Part shown: positions 1 through 12,499 of the stretch, one piece after another
Layout of the letters: each line of letters begins with the position of its first letter
Position numbering within the stretch: the first letter of the stretch is position 1
Source of the DNA: Moringa oleifera
Taxonomy: Eukaryota; Streptophyta; Magnoliopsida; Brassicales; Moringaceae
Assembly (NCBI GenBank): GCA_021397835.1
Contig: JAJFZO010000165.1
Coordinates: 992,001-1,056,000, forward strand
Direction: 5' to 3'
DNA length: 64,000 nt
Position numbers and translations under genes: made by a program
Notes under the pieces: generated by a model
Database searches by the model: none
Told to the model about the DNA's origin: nothing
What the model saw: only the letters and a program-made list of their open reading frames with translations

Positions 1-549
1 GTTTGAATGCCAAGGATAAAGAGAAAACGAACGAAGGAAGGGCGAAGGTGCGACTGTTCCTTATGGAGATTGAGACAAATGAGAGAGGATGGAGTAAGGA
101 GAGAGCAAGGTTTCTTCAAAAAGGAGAAAGAGAGATTTGTGCGCCTGGCTACTTCTCCAAACGTGGTTGCTGCTGCTTTTAGAGTTAGGGTTCCTCTTTA
201 CAGAGGCCTTTTAACATTAGTTCTATAGGAAATGATGTTAAATTAGGCTTTTAATGTCAGTTCCCATAGAGTTGACATTAAAGGTTAATAAATTAAACCT
301 TTTAATGTCAATTCACATGGACCTAACATTAAAAGCCTAATTCAATCCCCTTTTTAATGTTAATTGTTTTAAAACCGACATTAAAAATAGACCTTAGATG
401 TTATTTTTTAAAAAACTAAAAATAAAGATACCATTTAATGTCAATTGTTTAAAAACTAACATTAAAAATTATTAGTGATTCTTTTAATGATAGTTTTTTT
501 AAGAACTATCATTGAATTATTGTCAGTTATTATAATTTTTGTAGTAGTG
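1..549 (-). mobile_element. CACTA (En/Spm) transposon, terminal fragment
   Basis: The right-hand end of a CACTA DNA transposon whose body lies left of the window. The sequence ends with ...TTTTTGTAGTAGTG at 549, which is the reverse complement of a CACTACTACAAAAA terminus, the hallmark of the superfamily. Before it (about 205-540) is an array of subterminal motifs (TTTTAATGTCAGTT, AACATTAAAAG and variants) in both orientations. The first 200 bases match the start of the second element at about 14,143-14,250 closely (shared stretch around TGAGACAAATGAGAGAG), so both belong to one family. In that second copy the transposase gene reads from this end leftward, so the minus strand is given here. 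The short open frame at 7-228 lies in the element's non-coding region and does not look like a real gene. Confidence 0.85.
205..540. repeat. CACTA subterminal repeat array, family 1
   Basis: A series of short motifs alternating in orientation: CTTTTAATGTCA, TGACATTAAAGG, TTTTAATGTTAATTG and AACATTAAAAATTA, finishing with a stem around AGTTTTTTTAAGAACT at about 491-510. Such arrays normally bind the transposase complex (TnpA in maize En/Spm). The same motif type recurs at 14,637-14,830 and 16,095-16,500. Confidence 0.75.
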
Positions 550-3500
550 CCTTAATCTTGCTAGGTAACTAAATAATCGATTCAGGAGTGGCAACAGGAG
601 CCATAAGAGGGAATTCCTTCACTAGATCAGAGTACTGATTAAAGAACTTTACAAATTTAACTTTGATGATCGCGATCTAACATTTCAACTGCGGCATCGC
701 TTACCACATCCTGTGGATCATCATCAATTCGAATGTCTTTTTTATTAGCAACCTTTGATACAAATTCTATGCGTAGGAAGAAAAAAGAGTTCTTCTTGTA
801 CAAGAACAGAGTATCTCAAAAGAATGAAACTTTATATGCTTATTTAGTGTCTAAGGGACCATATTAGAATGAATAAATCCTTAGAGGACAGTCTTCTAAG
901 TAACTCATTCAATCCAGTAGGAGTTGAGACTTACTAATGCTGGATTATAAAGCCTTTTGGTAGGAAAACCCTTCATTAAGAACCTGGTATATAGCCAATG
1001 TTTCCGAGATATACTAAGCCAAATTTTCGTAAGTAAACTACTGAGTTAGGAGCGAGGTAGCCCAAGGCACCTTCATTTTCTAAGCTTCTTACTTTAGTTT
1101 CATTCAGCTGAAGCCTAACTTTCATTAATTGAATCTACCTACTTTCATGCTCGAGCCTGACTTATGTCAATTACTTAATTAACCATGTTAGAAGGAAAAG
1201 AAATCTAGGTGCATTTGGAGAAAAGAGAATGTCTCTTTGTTAGGTCTCACTCCAATTCATTCATTTTGTAACTTGACACATGATGGGAAAACAGCTATTT
1301 TGAGTGGAAACTCTATCAAAATGGAAGAAAAAGAATGAAATTCCTATTCGACTTACTTTCCCCTGGATTGGAGTGCTGTTCAATTAACTAAGTCCCTCTG
1401 AAAGCAAGTTTGGGATTCAAAAGACTAGAAGGAGCTTACCATAGGCAATTAGTATTGTGACCAAAGGAGAAGACATCATTGTAAAGTCCACATGGAACTA
1501 GAAAGGTAAGTTAAGTTGAGCAATTCAAATGTTACAACATAGCATGGGGAAGAACTGTACATATTGGGGAATCTTTCTATTTTAACTTCTTAAAAACTGC
1601 TTTTTTGGTTAAAACATGTTACCTAAACAAAGCTACCAAAAGCGATAGGTATCTCTTCTCTTAACATAGGTTTATATAAGAAAAAAACTTATGTTGTGAT
1701 TGTTTGCTTCCATTTCATCTATCCAGATATAGCTGCTTCGTTTGAAATTTAGGTACTTTGATTGTTATTTTTTTTTATTGTTTGTTGGAACCAATTGTTC
1801 AAACAAATTCAATGTCGACGTCATCGTAGGACACCATTGTAATGATGTAGTTAGAAAATTTTACATATGCCCCCTACTGTCTGGAAAACCTTTTCTTCTT
1901 TCTCATGTCTTCTTGCTTGACTTCTTAATATTGGAAGGCAGAAAAAACCTGCGAAATTTACTTCCAACAAACATACAACATCTTATTTTCAAGGTTTGCA
2001 ATGAATGAAAAGCATACTAGAAAGGGAATAGATAAGCATTCCACCCTATAATAATACAATAAAGGGATGCCTATGGGAAGACACTCGAAAAAAGAGTCAT
2101 GCCCTATTTCTAAGTTGAGGAGGCATAAAGCAATAAAAGGGCTATGGAAATGCTGCTTGCGTAACCAGAAAGCCAGTCTCGTGCCCTAACCCTTGAAGAT
2201 GAACGAATAGTTGATCTTTCGTGGAAAAATACTTTTAGCTACATTTTGATCTCAAAAGCCTAGATTACATAAAAAGAAACTGACTCTTCCCCTGCTACAT
2301 GAACTATCCTCTTTTTTTTTTTTTTGTCGCTTCTATATAAGTGAATAGATCTTTGTGATTCAATCAACTCGATTCTTGTTCTCACGCTCGAGTCAGGAGA
2401 TACCTTATGATAGTGAACAGTGAAAGTAAAATCCTATTTAATTTAGAAGAAGGCTTTATCTCATCCTTTCCCATAATAGCTAAACCAAAAAAAGGGAGCA
2501 GTCGTCACCTTTAAGCTCTAAGTGAAGAAGTCAAGCAACAAAGACCACTACTAATAAGATAGAAAAAAGCTACCTTTTTTTCACCCTTGGTGAACTTTCC
2601 TTTAAACAAAAACAAAAGCGCATCCAACCCCATTCTTTTAGTAGCAAGTCAGATTCCTTTCCATGAGGATATCTTGGAACATGCCACTTACTTTTAGGGG
2701 AGTTAGTCTTTTTTGCTTACAGGGTCAAGGAAGAGATGGGCCTTAAACTGGGAACTCCAAAAAAAAATATTAATGATTCTTTGTTGGGCCACTAAATAAA
2801 GAGTTTTGGCTTTTTTTTTTTTTTTGGGATAGTTCTTGTGAAAGCAGCAAATCCTTCTCTAAGTATGGAAGTAGTTAGTTAACACCTACCATTTGATAAT
2901 TCTTTCATTATGCTGACAAGTTAATAGCTCTTCTTTGTTTAGTTACTACTCTATTGAATCTCATTTATTGAGGAGATCCCTTATTCTATGACACCAAAAT
3001 AAAGTTCATCCTTTGGCTTATGTATAAGTATTTCATTTTTTCACCCACGATCGAACTCACTTAATCTGCATATTTGGAACTCTTTGATTACTCTAAATCT
3101 AGTGATGAACTCATATTTTAACTTGAGGGACTCTTGCTTCTGTCTTCCTTTTTCTGGCTTTGGGTCTAAATGTTATCTCAATCGATCAGTTTCTTCTATT
3201 TTATGCCTACTAAAAGCAAAACCATGCCCTACCATCAAGAATAAATTCTTGGCATCTATTTGCAGGCAAGAACTTCTTCAACAAAAGAAATTACAGCTCG
3301 TAGTCTAATAGTTCACTCCGCACCTTAAGAGAAAGAGTTCTAGCATACTATTCTATTATGATACCAAACCCTCGGGGAACTTCACTACTTTGAGAGTAAA
3401 GTTATGCCTTTTATTCCACTAGGCATAAGTAAACTACTTTTCTTGTCTGTGTTTTGTACATTTTCTTGTCTAAGATATAAGGTTTTCCCTCATCACCTGT

Positions 3501-6500
3501 CTTATTTGAAATTTCTTCCAGTAGTTAATGAGCAAGAAGAGGTTTAGAAGTTGATTCAAGTAAGAAAGGCAAGTCCATTAACTTGGCTACACTATGATTC
3601 CTATCAATAAAAAAGAATTTACACCTAAGAGCATCGATTTGGACTAATAAGAGCTACCATACCACTACCTACTAATAGTCCTTCCTCCAATTGATTCAAC
3701 AAAAGGGCTTTTTCCTCTAACAACGGGGCTATTCCTGACTTTGATCTTTCCTTCACTTCTCTTGACTCGAATGTAGGTTTAATCCTTTCTATGGGTGTGA
3801 CTAATTTGGCCATTTAATAACGAAAGGTGGACTCTCTTACTTAAATTGATAGCTATTTTGAATCAAGCTTTAGAAACGATAGGCTTTTTCCTTATTCACT
3901 CAGAGTTCTTTTTGAATCAGAATAAAATTCCTCATATTAACCTAATCCACCTAGATCAGAGAAGTAACTAAATCAATTCTTAACAAAAGAAAGGAAACTA
4001 AGGAAGTAAAAGGGAAAATAGAAATGGGAAGATCGCTAATTCCTTTGCTTCCAACTCTTAGAATACAAAGGAAGTCTACTAATGCCTTAAATTTGCATTA
4101 AAGCTTATAAAGTGATGCCAAGTAAAATCTTAGATGGGAGAAGTAGCTAATAAGAGGCTAGCAACCCTTATCAATACCAACAGAGTTGGTCATAAGAACT
4201 ACCTATTCTATCTTATATTCCATAACCTACAAAGTAAGAAAGAAAAGTCCTTTTCATTAAGCAAAAGTGATTAACGAAGACCTAAGAACAGATGGCGAAT
4301 CCTTTATCCTTCGCTTGTAGGTCTTATAGAGAGGGAAATTTGTCACGCTGTTAAGTAGTGATTTCTAATTTATAGAAGAGAAGAAAATCCCCCTTCGCCA
4401 TGGCTTTCATGAAGGAAGATTGAAAGTGTCCAGATGGGTGATGTGGTCCACATATAATTTTTAGAGAGGCCTCTACATTTTATTATGTACATGAATTAGC
4501 ATAAGCGCCTTTCTAAAGACTACTTTAGCTTCTTTAATTATCCTACTTCAATATGTTATGTGTGAGGAAGGGTTGTGTCTTTATGTTTGTTATGGTTTTC
4601 ATCATCATCACTGATCAATTGCGACCTAGCTTTGCCTAGTTTTAGGCATCATGAATTAAGACCCTATATATCATAACCTCTTCATTTTTCGACCTTCTTC
4701 AAATGACTCGGTATCACTACCAAAATACATAGACCTATCCACCCGGTTCACTTTCTTCTTTAGTCGAGATTGCTTTTGTTTCTCTTTTCCTTTCGTATTT
4801 TTCTTCTTAGTGACTTTTCTTTTATAGAGGCTCAAAGTGTCTCACATCTTCATGTTTGATTTTGTTGAGGCTGAAGAGTTTAAGATCTCCATCTATACTC
4901 CTTATCTCCCCATTTTTACTTCAAGAACTAGAGTGTTAAAGGCACCACGTACGTGGAGCCAAGGCCCTCCTAGAAGTGTAAAAAATGTCATCATTGATCA
5001 CATGGAAGTTGGCTTCAAATTCCAAGATTCCAACTTTAATCAATAAGATGATTAATCCAAGGGCCTTTTTCTATTTTGAGCTACACCCTAGGTTGATAAT
5101 CTTTTCTTGGGAGAGATATTTTACATCTGACTCTAGATGCCTATTCATTAAGACTTTATTCAAATTTTGGAGTAGTCTCTCTCCATGCCTTCTCACTATT
5201 GTAGCTTATGAATAAAAATCCATATAATTAGTAAATAAGAAAAATAACAACCAAGGCCTGTGTATAGGGCTTACAACACTCGTTGAACATGACGAGATAG
5301 CCTTTTCTAACATTACCACTAGCTTATACAATCTAGTTGGAATCCCTCCCCCCTTCGAAATCGAGTTGCTTTGTTCCTTTTTTCTTTTTTTTGGCTAATC
5401 AATATCATTTCATGTTCTGACTTGGGCATTATTGTGGAGACACGAGACATCACACATAATCCTATGGTCTGTCATGCAATTCAAATTCATTATTGGTGGG
5501 TTTCGCAATCAATCCTTCATGAGTGAAATGGGTTTAGTCTTTCTCAACCCAGCAACGGCTCACAACTATAAATTATGAATTTCTTTTTCTTTAGCTTTTC
5601 ATATTAAAATTAGCGATTCTCTCTTCAGACAACATCATATAGGAAGGGGAACCTTCTACATTTTACCTTATATGGCTTTGATCCAAATGAGCTCTCTAAG
5701 GAGTTGGAAGTAGTGAAAGATGAAAGATCTGGCTCTAAGGCTAAGGGATCTCCCACTAATTCGAAGAAAACTGAGGCTATCGAGGTCTTTACTAATGCTG
5801 AAGTAAGAGAAGATGAAAGATCATTTGGTAGTGTCGACTTCTGCCTTATCAAAAAAGAGGGTAGGTGTCTTTTCCATCGACTTGATGATGGAAATGAAGA
5901 ATTTGCCTCTCTAGATAGATCTGAAGAATTGATAAAAGTCAAAGATCCTAGCTCAAATCAAAAAGAAGCATTGCCTTGAGTTGGAAGTGCGCCAATGGGA
6001 GGGGAGGAGACGTAAGGGTTTCATTTAGCCTACATTTTAGGCCAAGAAAGAGAGTCTACAAGAAAGTTCATCTGGGTGCACGATAGCATTTCCTTCAATG
6101 TATATAAGGCAACTAACCACCCACATCAATTTACCTTTTAGATAAAGAGGTAACAATCGATATTGTGATAGATTTCATCTCCTTTAAAAGCTTCTTTACA
6201 ATAGATATAGTACTTCCTGAATTCAATCTGGATAACCACCAATAAAAAGGTAATTAATGGATCCGCCTAAAGCAAAGGCAAGGACATTACCAGCCTTTCA
6301 TGTCAAAATCATGATCTAATTTCATATATGAGGCTATAAACATCAAACCAAGGACTAACAGCAATTGATTAGGAAGACTCTTTAAATATATCCAAATGTA
6401 TCTTTTTTTAGGTTTGTTTAATAGCTAAAGCTACCCTTCCCTTTTCTTCTTTGACTTCACTTTTGTTAAGGGAAAGCTCTTAGTAATGTCATTTCATTAA

Positions 6501-6796
6501 TGGGCATATTCAAGGAAGTTCCCGAAGTTAAGGTTTTCTTCTTCACTTTGATGAATGATTAGTTTCGGGCTGAATGGAATGGGCAAACGAGTTAGTAAAA
6601 TTCTTTCCAGTTTAAAGACAGGGCATAATGACCCTTTACCTCAATGGAAGAGGAAATTTTATTATGAATCATACATTCCAATTCTCATTCTTGTATCGAA
6701 ATCTTGCTTGTCTAGTCCCGTCCATGGTCTTAGTGAGGCAAAAAGCAACCCATTCGCCATCTTGGTGAGATGGAATGCTTTCAATTCCTTACAAGC
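550..6796. other. Non-coding, organelle-like DNA; no gene recognised
   Basis: No reading frame here shows a domain I can name; the longest (about 5,625-5,979) overlap each other on opposite strands. Base composition is less AT-rich than the CACTA interiors. Texture (short purine and pyrimidine runs, many AAGAAAG and CTTTC words) resembles plant mitochondrial intergenic DNA, and the region adjoins a clear plastid-derived block. Homopolymer T runs lie near 2,310, 2,810 and 5,380. Mitochondrial origin is inference from texture and neighbours only. Confidence 0.4.
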
Positions 6797-7335
6797 CTTA
6801 TAAGCTTATGGTTTCATGTTCTATTTCACATACTAATGGGGGTTCTTTTCACCCTTCCCCCATGGTACACTTTACTATCGATCACCTAGGAGTATTTAGC
6901 CTTGCAAGGCAGTCTTTGCTGATTCACACGGCATTCCATGTGCCCCATGATATTTAGGTTAGAGCGTAAGCTAATGATGCTTTTAGCTACTAGAATTTCA
7001 CCATCTAGGGTGTAGCACTCCATTATTTCGCTTGGCAGCATGAAGCTTTTATTGCTCTCCTATAACCCTATTTTCATGGTTTAAACTGCTCTCATTTTGC
7101 TCACCACTACTACAGGAATCGCTTTTGTTTTCTTTTCCTCTAGCTACTAATATGTTTTAGTTTGCCAGGTTGTTTCTTGCCTACCTATGATTCAGCAGTA
7201 GTTTGAAAGGTTGACCTATTCAAAAATATCTGGATTTATGCTTATTTTCAACTCCACGAAGCATTTTGTCGTCTACTACGTCCTTCCTCGTCTCTTGGAG
7301 CCCAGGCATCCACTGTAAGCCTTTCCTTGTTTGAA
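6797..7335 (-). pseudogene. rrn23: Plastid 23S rRNA, 5' fragment
   Basis: Reading the minus strand from 7,335, the sequence follows the 5' end of bacterial-type large-subunit rRNA: TTCAAACAAGGAAAGGCTT at the 5' end, the AGGAAAAGAAAACAAAAGCG segment near 7,130, and CTAAATACTCCTAGGTGATC near 6,890. About 540 of roughly 2,800 nt remain; the copy stops at about 6,797 just after AACATGAAACCATAAGCTT. The wording of the conserved stretches fits plastid rrn23 better than mitochondrial rrn26 as I remember them, and the neighbours (trnA, trnI) settle the plastid assignment. The many substitutions mean it cannot be a working rRNA. Confidence 0.85.
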
Positions 7336-7493
7336 CCTCACCCCTAATTTTAAGGCAATGCCATCGTAAGGTGCCATTAAATGGAAGGATCTTATCTTAT
7401 CAACGTTCATGAATGAGAAATTATAGATCGAACTATTGAATCAAAAAAATTAGGTGCTATCATATAGCTTTGTATTCAGTTAAGTTCATGAGT

Positions 7494-8341
7494 TGGAGAT
7501 AAGCAGACTCAAACCATTGTCATCTTCCATAAGCTAAACCACTGCCTATCAAGCCCTCGACTGATTCTACCACAAAGGCCAACGACAAACAATAACTACC
7601 CCCTCCCCACTAAATACGGCTTACAACCTTCATCATACTGTGCTCTCCAAAGAGCAACCCTTCTTAAAATCTTAAAAAGTGTTGGGTTGAAATCCTATTT
7701 CAACTAAGGATTCTTGTGGTTTTTGAGGATCCAACTACAGGAGAACTAGGAATGGAACGCTTCCCCTTTTTTTCGCCACACTCTTTCAAATGCTGGTTTT
7801 AAGAATAAATGATTACTTTTTTTAGACCTTTATTACCTAATCTAAGAGCGAAAAACAAACACATGCCACTTATTAAACAGAGTTCTAGGGTCGGCTTGTG
7901 ACCCTAAGATACCAAAGGCATCCTCAACATGATCTCAAAGCTCCTATGGGCTATAGAAAATAGGGTTGGTCCATGGATTTTTCTTCCTTTTACGGCATTT
8001 CACTCAAAATGTTAAAGGAAGATAATGTATTAAGTTATTCGCAAGGGCTATCTTGATCCTTTTCCTCAATGATATCAGATGAAGGACCCTAGTAGAGCTA
8101 CTCACTCTAACTATTATCCATGTACAATCCACTAAATTTAATGAATTAACCATCCTACCTCCTCTACGTTATGGATAGTCCATCTTTGTCTCAGTAGAGT
8201 CTTTCAATGGCATGTTTCGCTTCTCTTCCTTATTACTTAGAAAAAGTGAGCCACTAATTCAAGTACAAAATGCTATCATTATCGCTTGGACAATTAGACA
8301 CCCAACCCGTAATCATTAGAGACTAATGAGTTGTATCCTCT
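7494..8341 (-). pseudogene. trnA-UGC: Plastid trnA-UGC with intron, decayed
   Basis: The 3' exon occupies 7,494-7,528 (plus-strand reading TGGAGATAAGCAGACTCAAA...), differing from the usual plastid exon at several C/T and G/A positions, including within the T-arm. A group II intron relic follows to about 8,326; ACCTTCATCATACTGTGCTC at 7,627 belongs to it. The 5' exon is reduced to about 15 nt (8,327-8,341, TGAGTTGTATCCTCT), so the anticodon arm and most of the D-arm are deleted. Non-functional. Confidence 0.82.
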
Positions 8342-8403
8342 CGAGCCAAGTAGAGCATGCATGAAGGAGTAAGTTACTTTTCTATTGTGTTCCTTAGTGC
8401 AGG

Positions 8404-9373
8404 TAGGCCATCTTGAACTTGAACTAAAGACCTCATCTGTGAAGTAAATCATCCCACTTACAATCCAAATAATTGGGAAAGAATCAATAGATTCCTTTTT
8501 TAGAGTGATTCATCCTTCTTGGGTGCTAAATGCAGCATATAACTTTTTATTGTACTACAATTTCCAAGTTTGCTTATTTCCCTCTCTTCTTACCATGGAA
8601 AGTATTTATGAAAAAACTCTAATGAGAAAAAAGTGAGGGTGTTAAGAGATCCTCTTAGCCCAACCCTAGACACTTTAAGATCCGTTTTTAAACTTACTCC
8701 TATTTTGAGTCAATAAATAGATAAATAAGCACGTCCCGTTGCACCGATTAGGGGCATTTATAGTGACTGAGGGAAGTAAAGAGCAAGAAGTGAGTTATTT
8801 ATCAGCCAAGTATTCTTTTTATAGCTAGTTTTAATCTCTTAGTCCCTGCGAAAAGGAAAAAGAATTTCACGTTCTCTCTTTCGGGAGGGAGGAAATGTAA
8901 CAACCTATTGATTACAACTTTCTTTGAAAAAGAATGGAAAACAAAAGACTCGAGTAATACGATCTCTCGATCATTGCAAAATGAAAGGGGTGATCTTGTA
9001 GTTCTTAGTCTGTGGAGATATGTTGTTCGGTGCTCCATTTTATTTTCCCATTGAGGTCAAACCTAAACTTGTACTTGAGAGATAGCTGTCCATACATTAA
9101 TAAGGGATGTATGGATTATTAAGAAGAGAGGAGCCATGGTGGTCCCCCCCGAATTGAATGGATCCCACGAGTGAGTAAAAAATGAGATCTATATTATATC
9201 TCACCTGAATCGCCCCATCTATCCTCCTAAGGAGAAGTTTGGTTTCAAAACTTTATTCAAACAGAAGAAGTATGCCATGCTAATATGCCTTGGATGATCC
9301 ATATTTTAAGGTCAGGCGCTGATGAACATTAAACTATCCATATGGTTGAGAGCCCTCATAGCTCAGGCACAAC
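8404..9373 (-). pseudogene. trnI-GAU: Plastid trnI-GAU, 3' exon and intron, truncated
   Basis: The 3' exon is at 8,404-8,438 (plus-strand reading TAGGCCATCTTGAACTTGAA...), corresponding to the plastid trnI 3' half with several transitions. The intron continues to about 9,373, where AGAGCCCTCATAGCTCAGGC is still recognisable, and the copy ends just before the 5' exon, which is absent. A minus-strand open frame at 8,802-9,038 lies wholly inside this intron and is a chance frame. Confidence 0.82.
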
Positions 9374-11569
9374 TATTCTTTTGATATGCATTTAATCTAA
9401 TATATTAAATGTACATTTAAAGACTTTGGTGGTTTTTAATAGTTGCCTTTCTTCATCTTATGTCTCTTTATTCTATAAAAGGTTTTATTAAGATTGATTC
9501 ATGGTTTCATTGAACACTCTTAGTTTCCATTTTCAATAGCAAGTTAGATCCATCATCCATATCGTACAACTACTATCATATGAAAAAAAAAAAAAAACTA
9601 GATTAGGCATAACTTATGCCTAACCTTTCCCTATTTTAATAGCCTTCATATAGCACTTTTTCTTAATGACGAAGCTTACAGCATGTTGGTAGGCGCAGCA
9701 AAATAGGTTAGATGTTGCTTTTCAAAGTATACTATTGTTATAGTTGGGATCTATTTTTGTTTAGTTGATTACTCTAGTGGTTGGAATGCTAATGTTCGAC
9801 ACATCTATCCTCTTCAAAATGCGTATGCTAGATACATTATCATCACTAAAGCCTGCAACCAACAAAGCATACTTTTCTATGAACATTCTATGGGATAAAG
9901 GCAATCATTACAGTGATCTATCCTTGTGTTTCATATATTCCTCGATGTTAGGAATCATAATGAAGAATGTTTTTAGCTTGTTAACCTGTCACAGAAAATT
10001 AAAACTTGATAGGTATGGGTTCCAACTTGACGATAATTGCTTGGCAATGGACCCTCTATCTCTCTACATTTTTCTATTTCTCTATAAACTAAAGATCCAC
10101 AGGTATAGCTAAGAACTTAGAATATCTCTAATTAGTGCCATCTTGTGCTTACAGTTGGCTACCATCTTAGCTAAGGGTTGTTTCCACCTCATTCCTTTTA
10201 AGTAGATCTTCCTAATTCTATTAAACACGCCTGGATTTAGAAAAGTGTTGCAAAACCTGGTACCATCCATCATTATCTTTAGTGCACAAGGACCTACTTT
10301 GAAAGCCCCTTTAGCTTTCTTAACTTTAAAGGGTTCTCATGGTATCCTAATCAATCCACCAGGTTGAATTTGCTATTAATGGCTGCTATGATGTCAGTAT
10401 AATTTGAAGGGCTTTGTTAGGCAAGAAAATCACTTCATCCCTAATTTGGACTTAAAGTGAAATGTATCCTATCACTAGTTGGTTTCTAGGATAAAGATCT
10501 CCTATCTAGAGCTAGTCATGTTAATTTATCTTTTGGTTTTTTTAGAACAGCAGTTTAAAGCCTTTAACTCAACTAGCAACTTTGGCTATTAAACCTCGAC
10601 TATATTCCCTTCCTTTTAAGATTGCTATAGATGAGAACTTGTCAGTAATCAACACATTTAGACCATTTCCCACCAATAACTTGCTCTCAAAATAACAATG
10701 TTTCTCAGACTGTAAGCACTTACTAACTATACACAAAAAAGTGGAGTTAGGCTATTTTAGTAGCTAGTAAAAAAAGACATTAGAACAGGTAACAAAAAGT
10801 AGAATATGCTTGCTGCTATCATCTTGCTCGTTATTTCTGTAAGTAATAGAGTCAAGGCTACCTTATTCTTTAATAGCTTTTAGTAGCTTGGTAATTGCAC
10901 TCTTGGATCATTATTCCTAACATTAAGAATGGCAAGCTGAGGAAGAGAAGAAGGAAAGTTGTGCCATCTTTTAGGTTTAAGCTCTATGAGGTGACTAGAA
11001 AGATATACTTTATACTATAAAATACTATAAATTAGAGAAAGATTAGGTAGAAGGTAATAGCGCCTATCCCAGTGCAATAGAAATAGACCTACTTGGTCAC
11101 TAGCTCCTAGTTCACGTGATAGAACAAATGCTCATTTGGCTTAAGAAAAGTCTCAGATACAGATGAAGAAGAGGCATCAAGCTTCCTAGCAGGTAGAAGT
11201 GCCTCGCATGATAGGAAGCATGCATAAACATATATATATATATATGTACATATAGATGCAACAATCATAAACTGATTGATTCAAGTCCAAGTAGGGTAGT
11301 GCAACAACCCTTCGTACAACATAGAAAAGGGCACAAAAACTATTTAACATAAGCAGTGCTTAAGAGCTACTCTGTTTGGTAGTATTTCGATATGAGAAGA
11401 TTGGTCTCATTTTACGAGTTTGATTGCTTATCTCGTTTTTCACTAAGATGGGATTGATGTTGAGTGACAGACCTTTCTATTGCTATTCTGGAGTGCCTAC
11501 AGCTTAACATCTTTCTTTCACATAGGCTAGCCTTCCTTGTTTGTATGCCTTGTGAGGAAGTAGTGTCAT

Positions 11570-11613
<44 letters not shown>

Positions 11614-11959
11614 TTCCATTCTTGAAACGTCCTTTAAGAAATAGGGTAACACTAATCATTATATCTGCTTTTCGAGAAAAGGTTCCTTCATCAATAAAAT
11701 TGGGCCTTTTAGTACCTTCTCCACCACTCTTTTTTTTTTTTTCCTCATCTTTGCATTAGTCAACAATCAACCATAATTCACTAAAATTCTTCACTACTAG
11801 TACAAGCTAAACTTCGTTAAGCTTTCTGTAAGAAATCGTTTTTCTCAATCAAGCGAGAACGCCTCAACCGGATAAATTGACTTATTTCTCATAACTCTTC
11901 TGGTCATGCCTTTCCTCTTTACTTTCTATATTCCCATATGCAATGATGGAGATGGAGTA
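9374..11959. other. Non-coding, no gene recognised
   Basis: No recognisable coding sequence. The 115-codon open frame at 9,765-10,112 has no domain I can name and there is no splice or promoter context supporting it. Contains short AT microsatellites (11,230-11,246 and 11,572-11,612) and an A run near 9,583. Texture is like 550-6,796. Confidence 0.4.
11572..11612. repeat. (AT)n microsatellite
   Basis: About 20 uninterrupted AT dinucleotides. Confidence 0.95.
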
Positions 11960-12499
11960 CTTGGGATTAGCAAAATTCTAAAACAAAGAGCTGTTAGTAG
12001 AAAATAATCAATATTCTTAAGAGTAAAAAATACATACTAACATAAATGAAAATATTTTCACTTACATGGACATAAGTTGATCTAGTTCTTGACGGGAACC
12101 ATGGTTCAAAAGATGAAAATACTGCACACAAAAGTATGTGGTTCAACAACTCCTAACATTTAGTGTTGCCTACATTATTAAAAATAAATGTAAAAAATAT
12201 TATGAATAAAACTATTAATAATTTCAACTAGTATTAAGATTTACCTCAAGTTATAAGGAAATATCACTATTCCTCCGTCACATGGATCTATCATTCTATT
12301 GGCTAAGTGATGGGGTTGGTTGTCTATACTTATAGACATTCCATATGATAATGTTGACAAATCAACAAATACAAAATACTTACCTAAGCCAAGTGTAACT
12401 AATTCTATATAAAATTAATTGAAATAATAAAGAGTAAGAAAAATATAAATACGATGTAGCCAAACAATAACAAACCAATAAAAATTTAAAAGACAAACA

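Larger units (their letters stand above)
6797..9373 (-). other. Plastid-derived tract (rrn23-trnA-trnI region)
   Basis: A continuous, diverged copy of the plastid rRNA operon segment running from inside the 5' part of 23S rRNA back through the rrn23-trnA spacer, trnA-UGC with its intron, the trnA-trnI spacer, and the trnI-GAU 3' exon and most of its intron, all in the order known from angiosperm plastids. Within the trnI intron, stretches such as GAGGAGCCATGGTGG (9,130) and AGAGATAGCTGTCCATAC (9,079) are recognisable. Left of about 6,797 and right of about 9,373 the similarity stops abruptly. Differences are mostly C to T or G to A with small indels. The tract may have arrived directly from the plastid or as plastid DNA already carried in a mitochondrial genome. 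Confidence 0.88.

Noticed and set aside
5625..5979. Two overlapping open frames on opposite strands (105 and 91 codons), the plus one hydrophilic
   Set aside because: No recognisable domain, no splice or promoter context, and mutual overlap is typical of chance frames.
6797..7335. Assignment of the rRNA fragment to mitochondrial rrn26
   Set aside because: The co-linear trnA and trnI with their introns on the same strand are diagnostic for the plastid rRNA operon.
8802..9038. 78-codon minus-strand open frame
   Set aside because: Lies inside the plastid trnI intron, which has no such gene.
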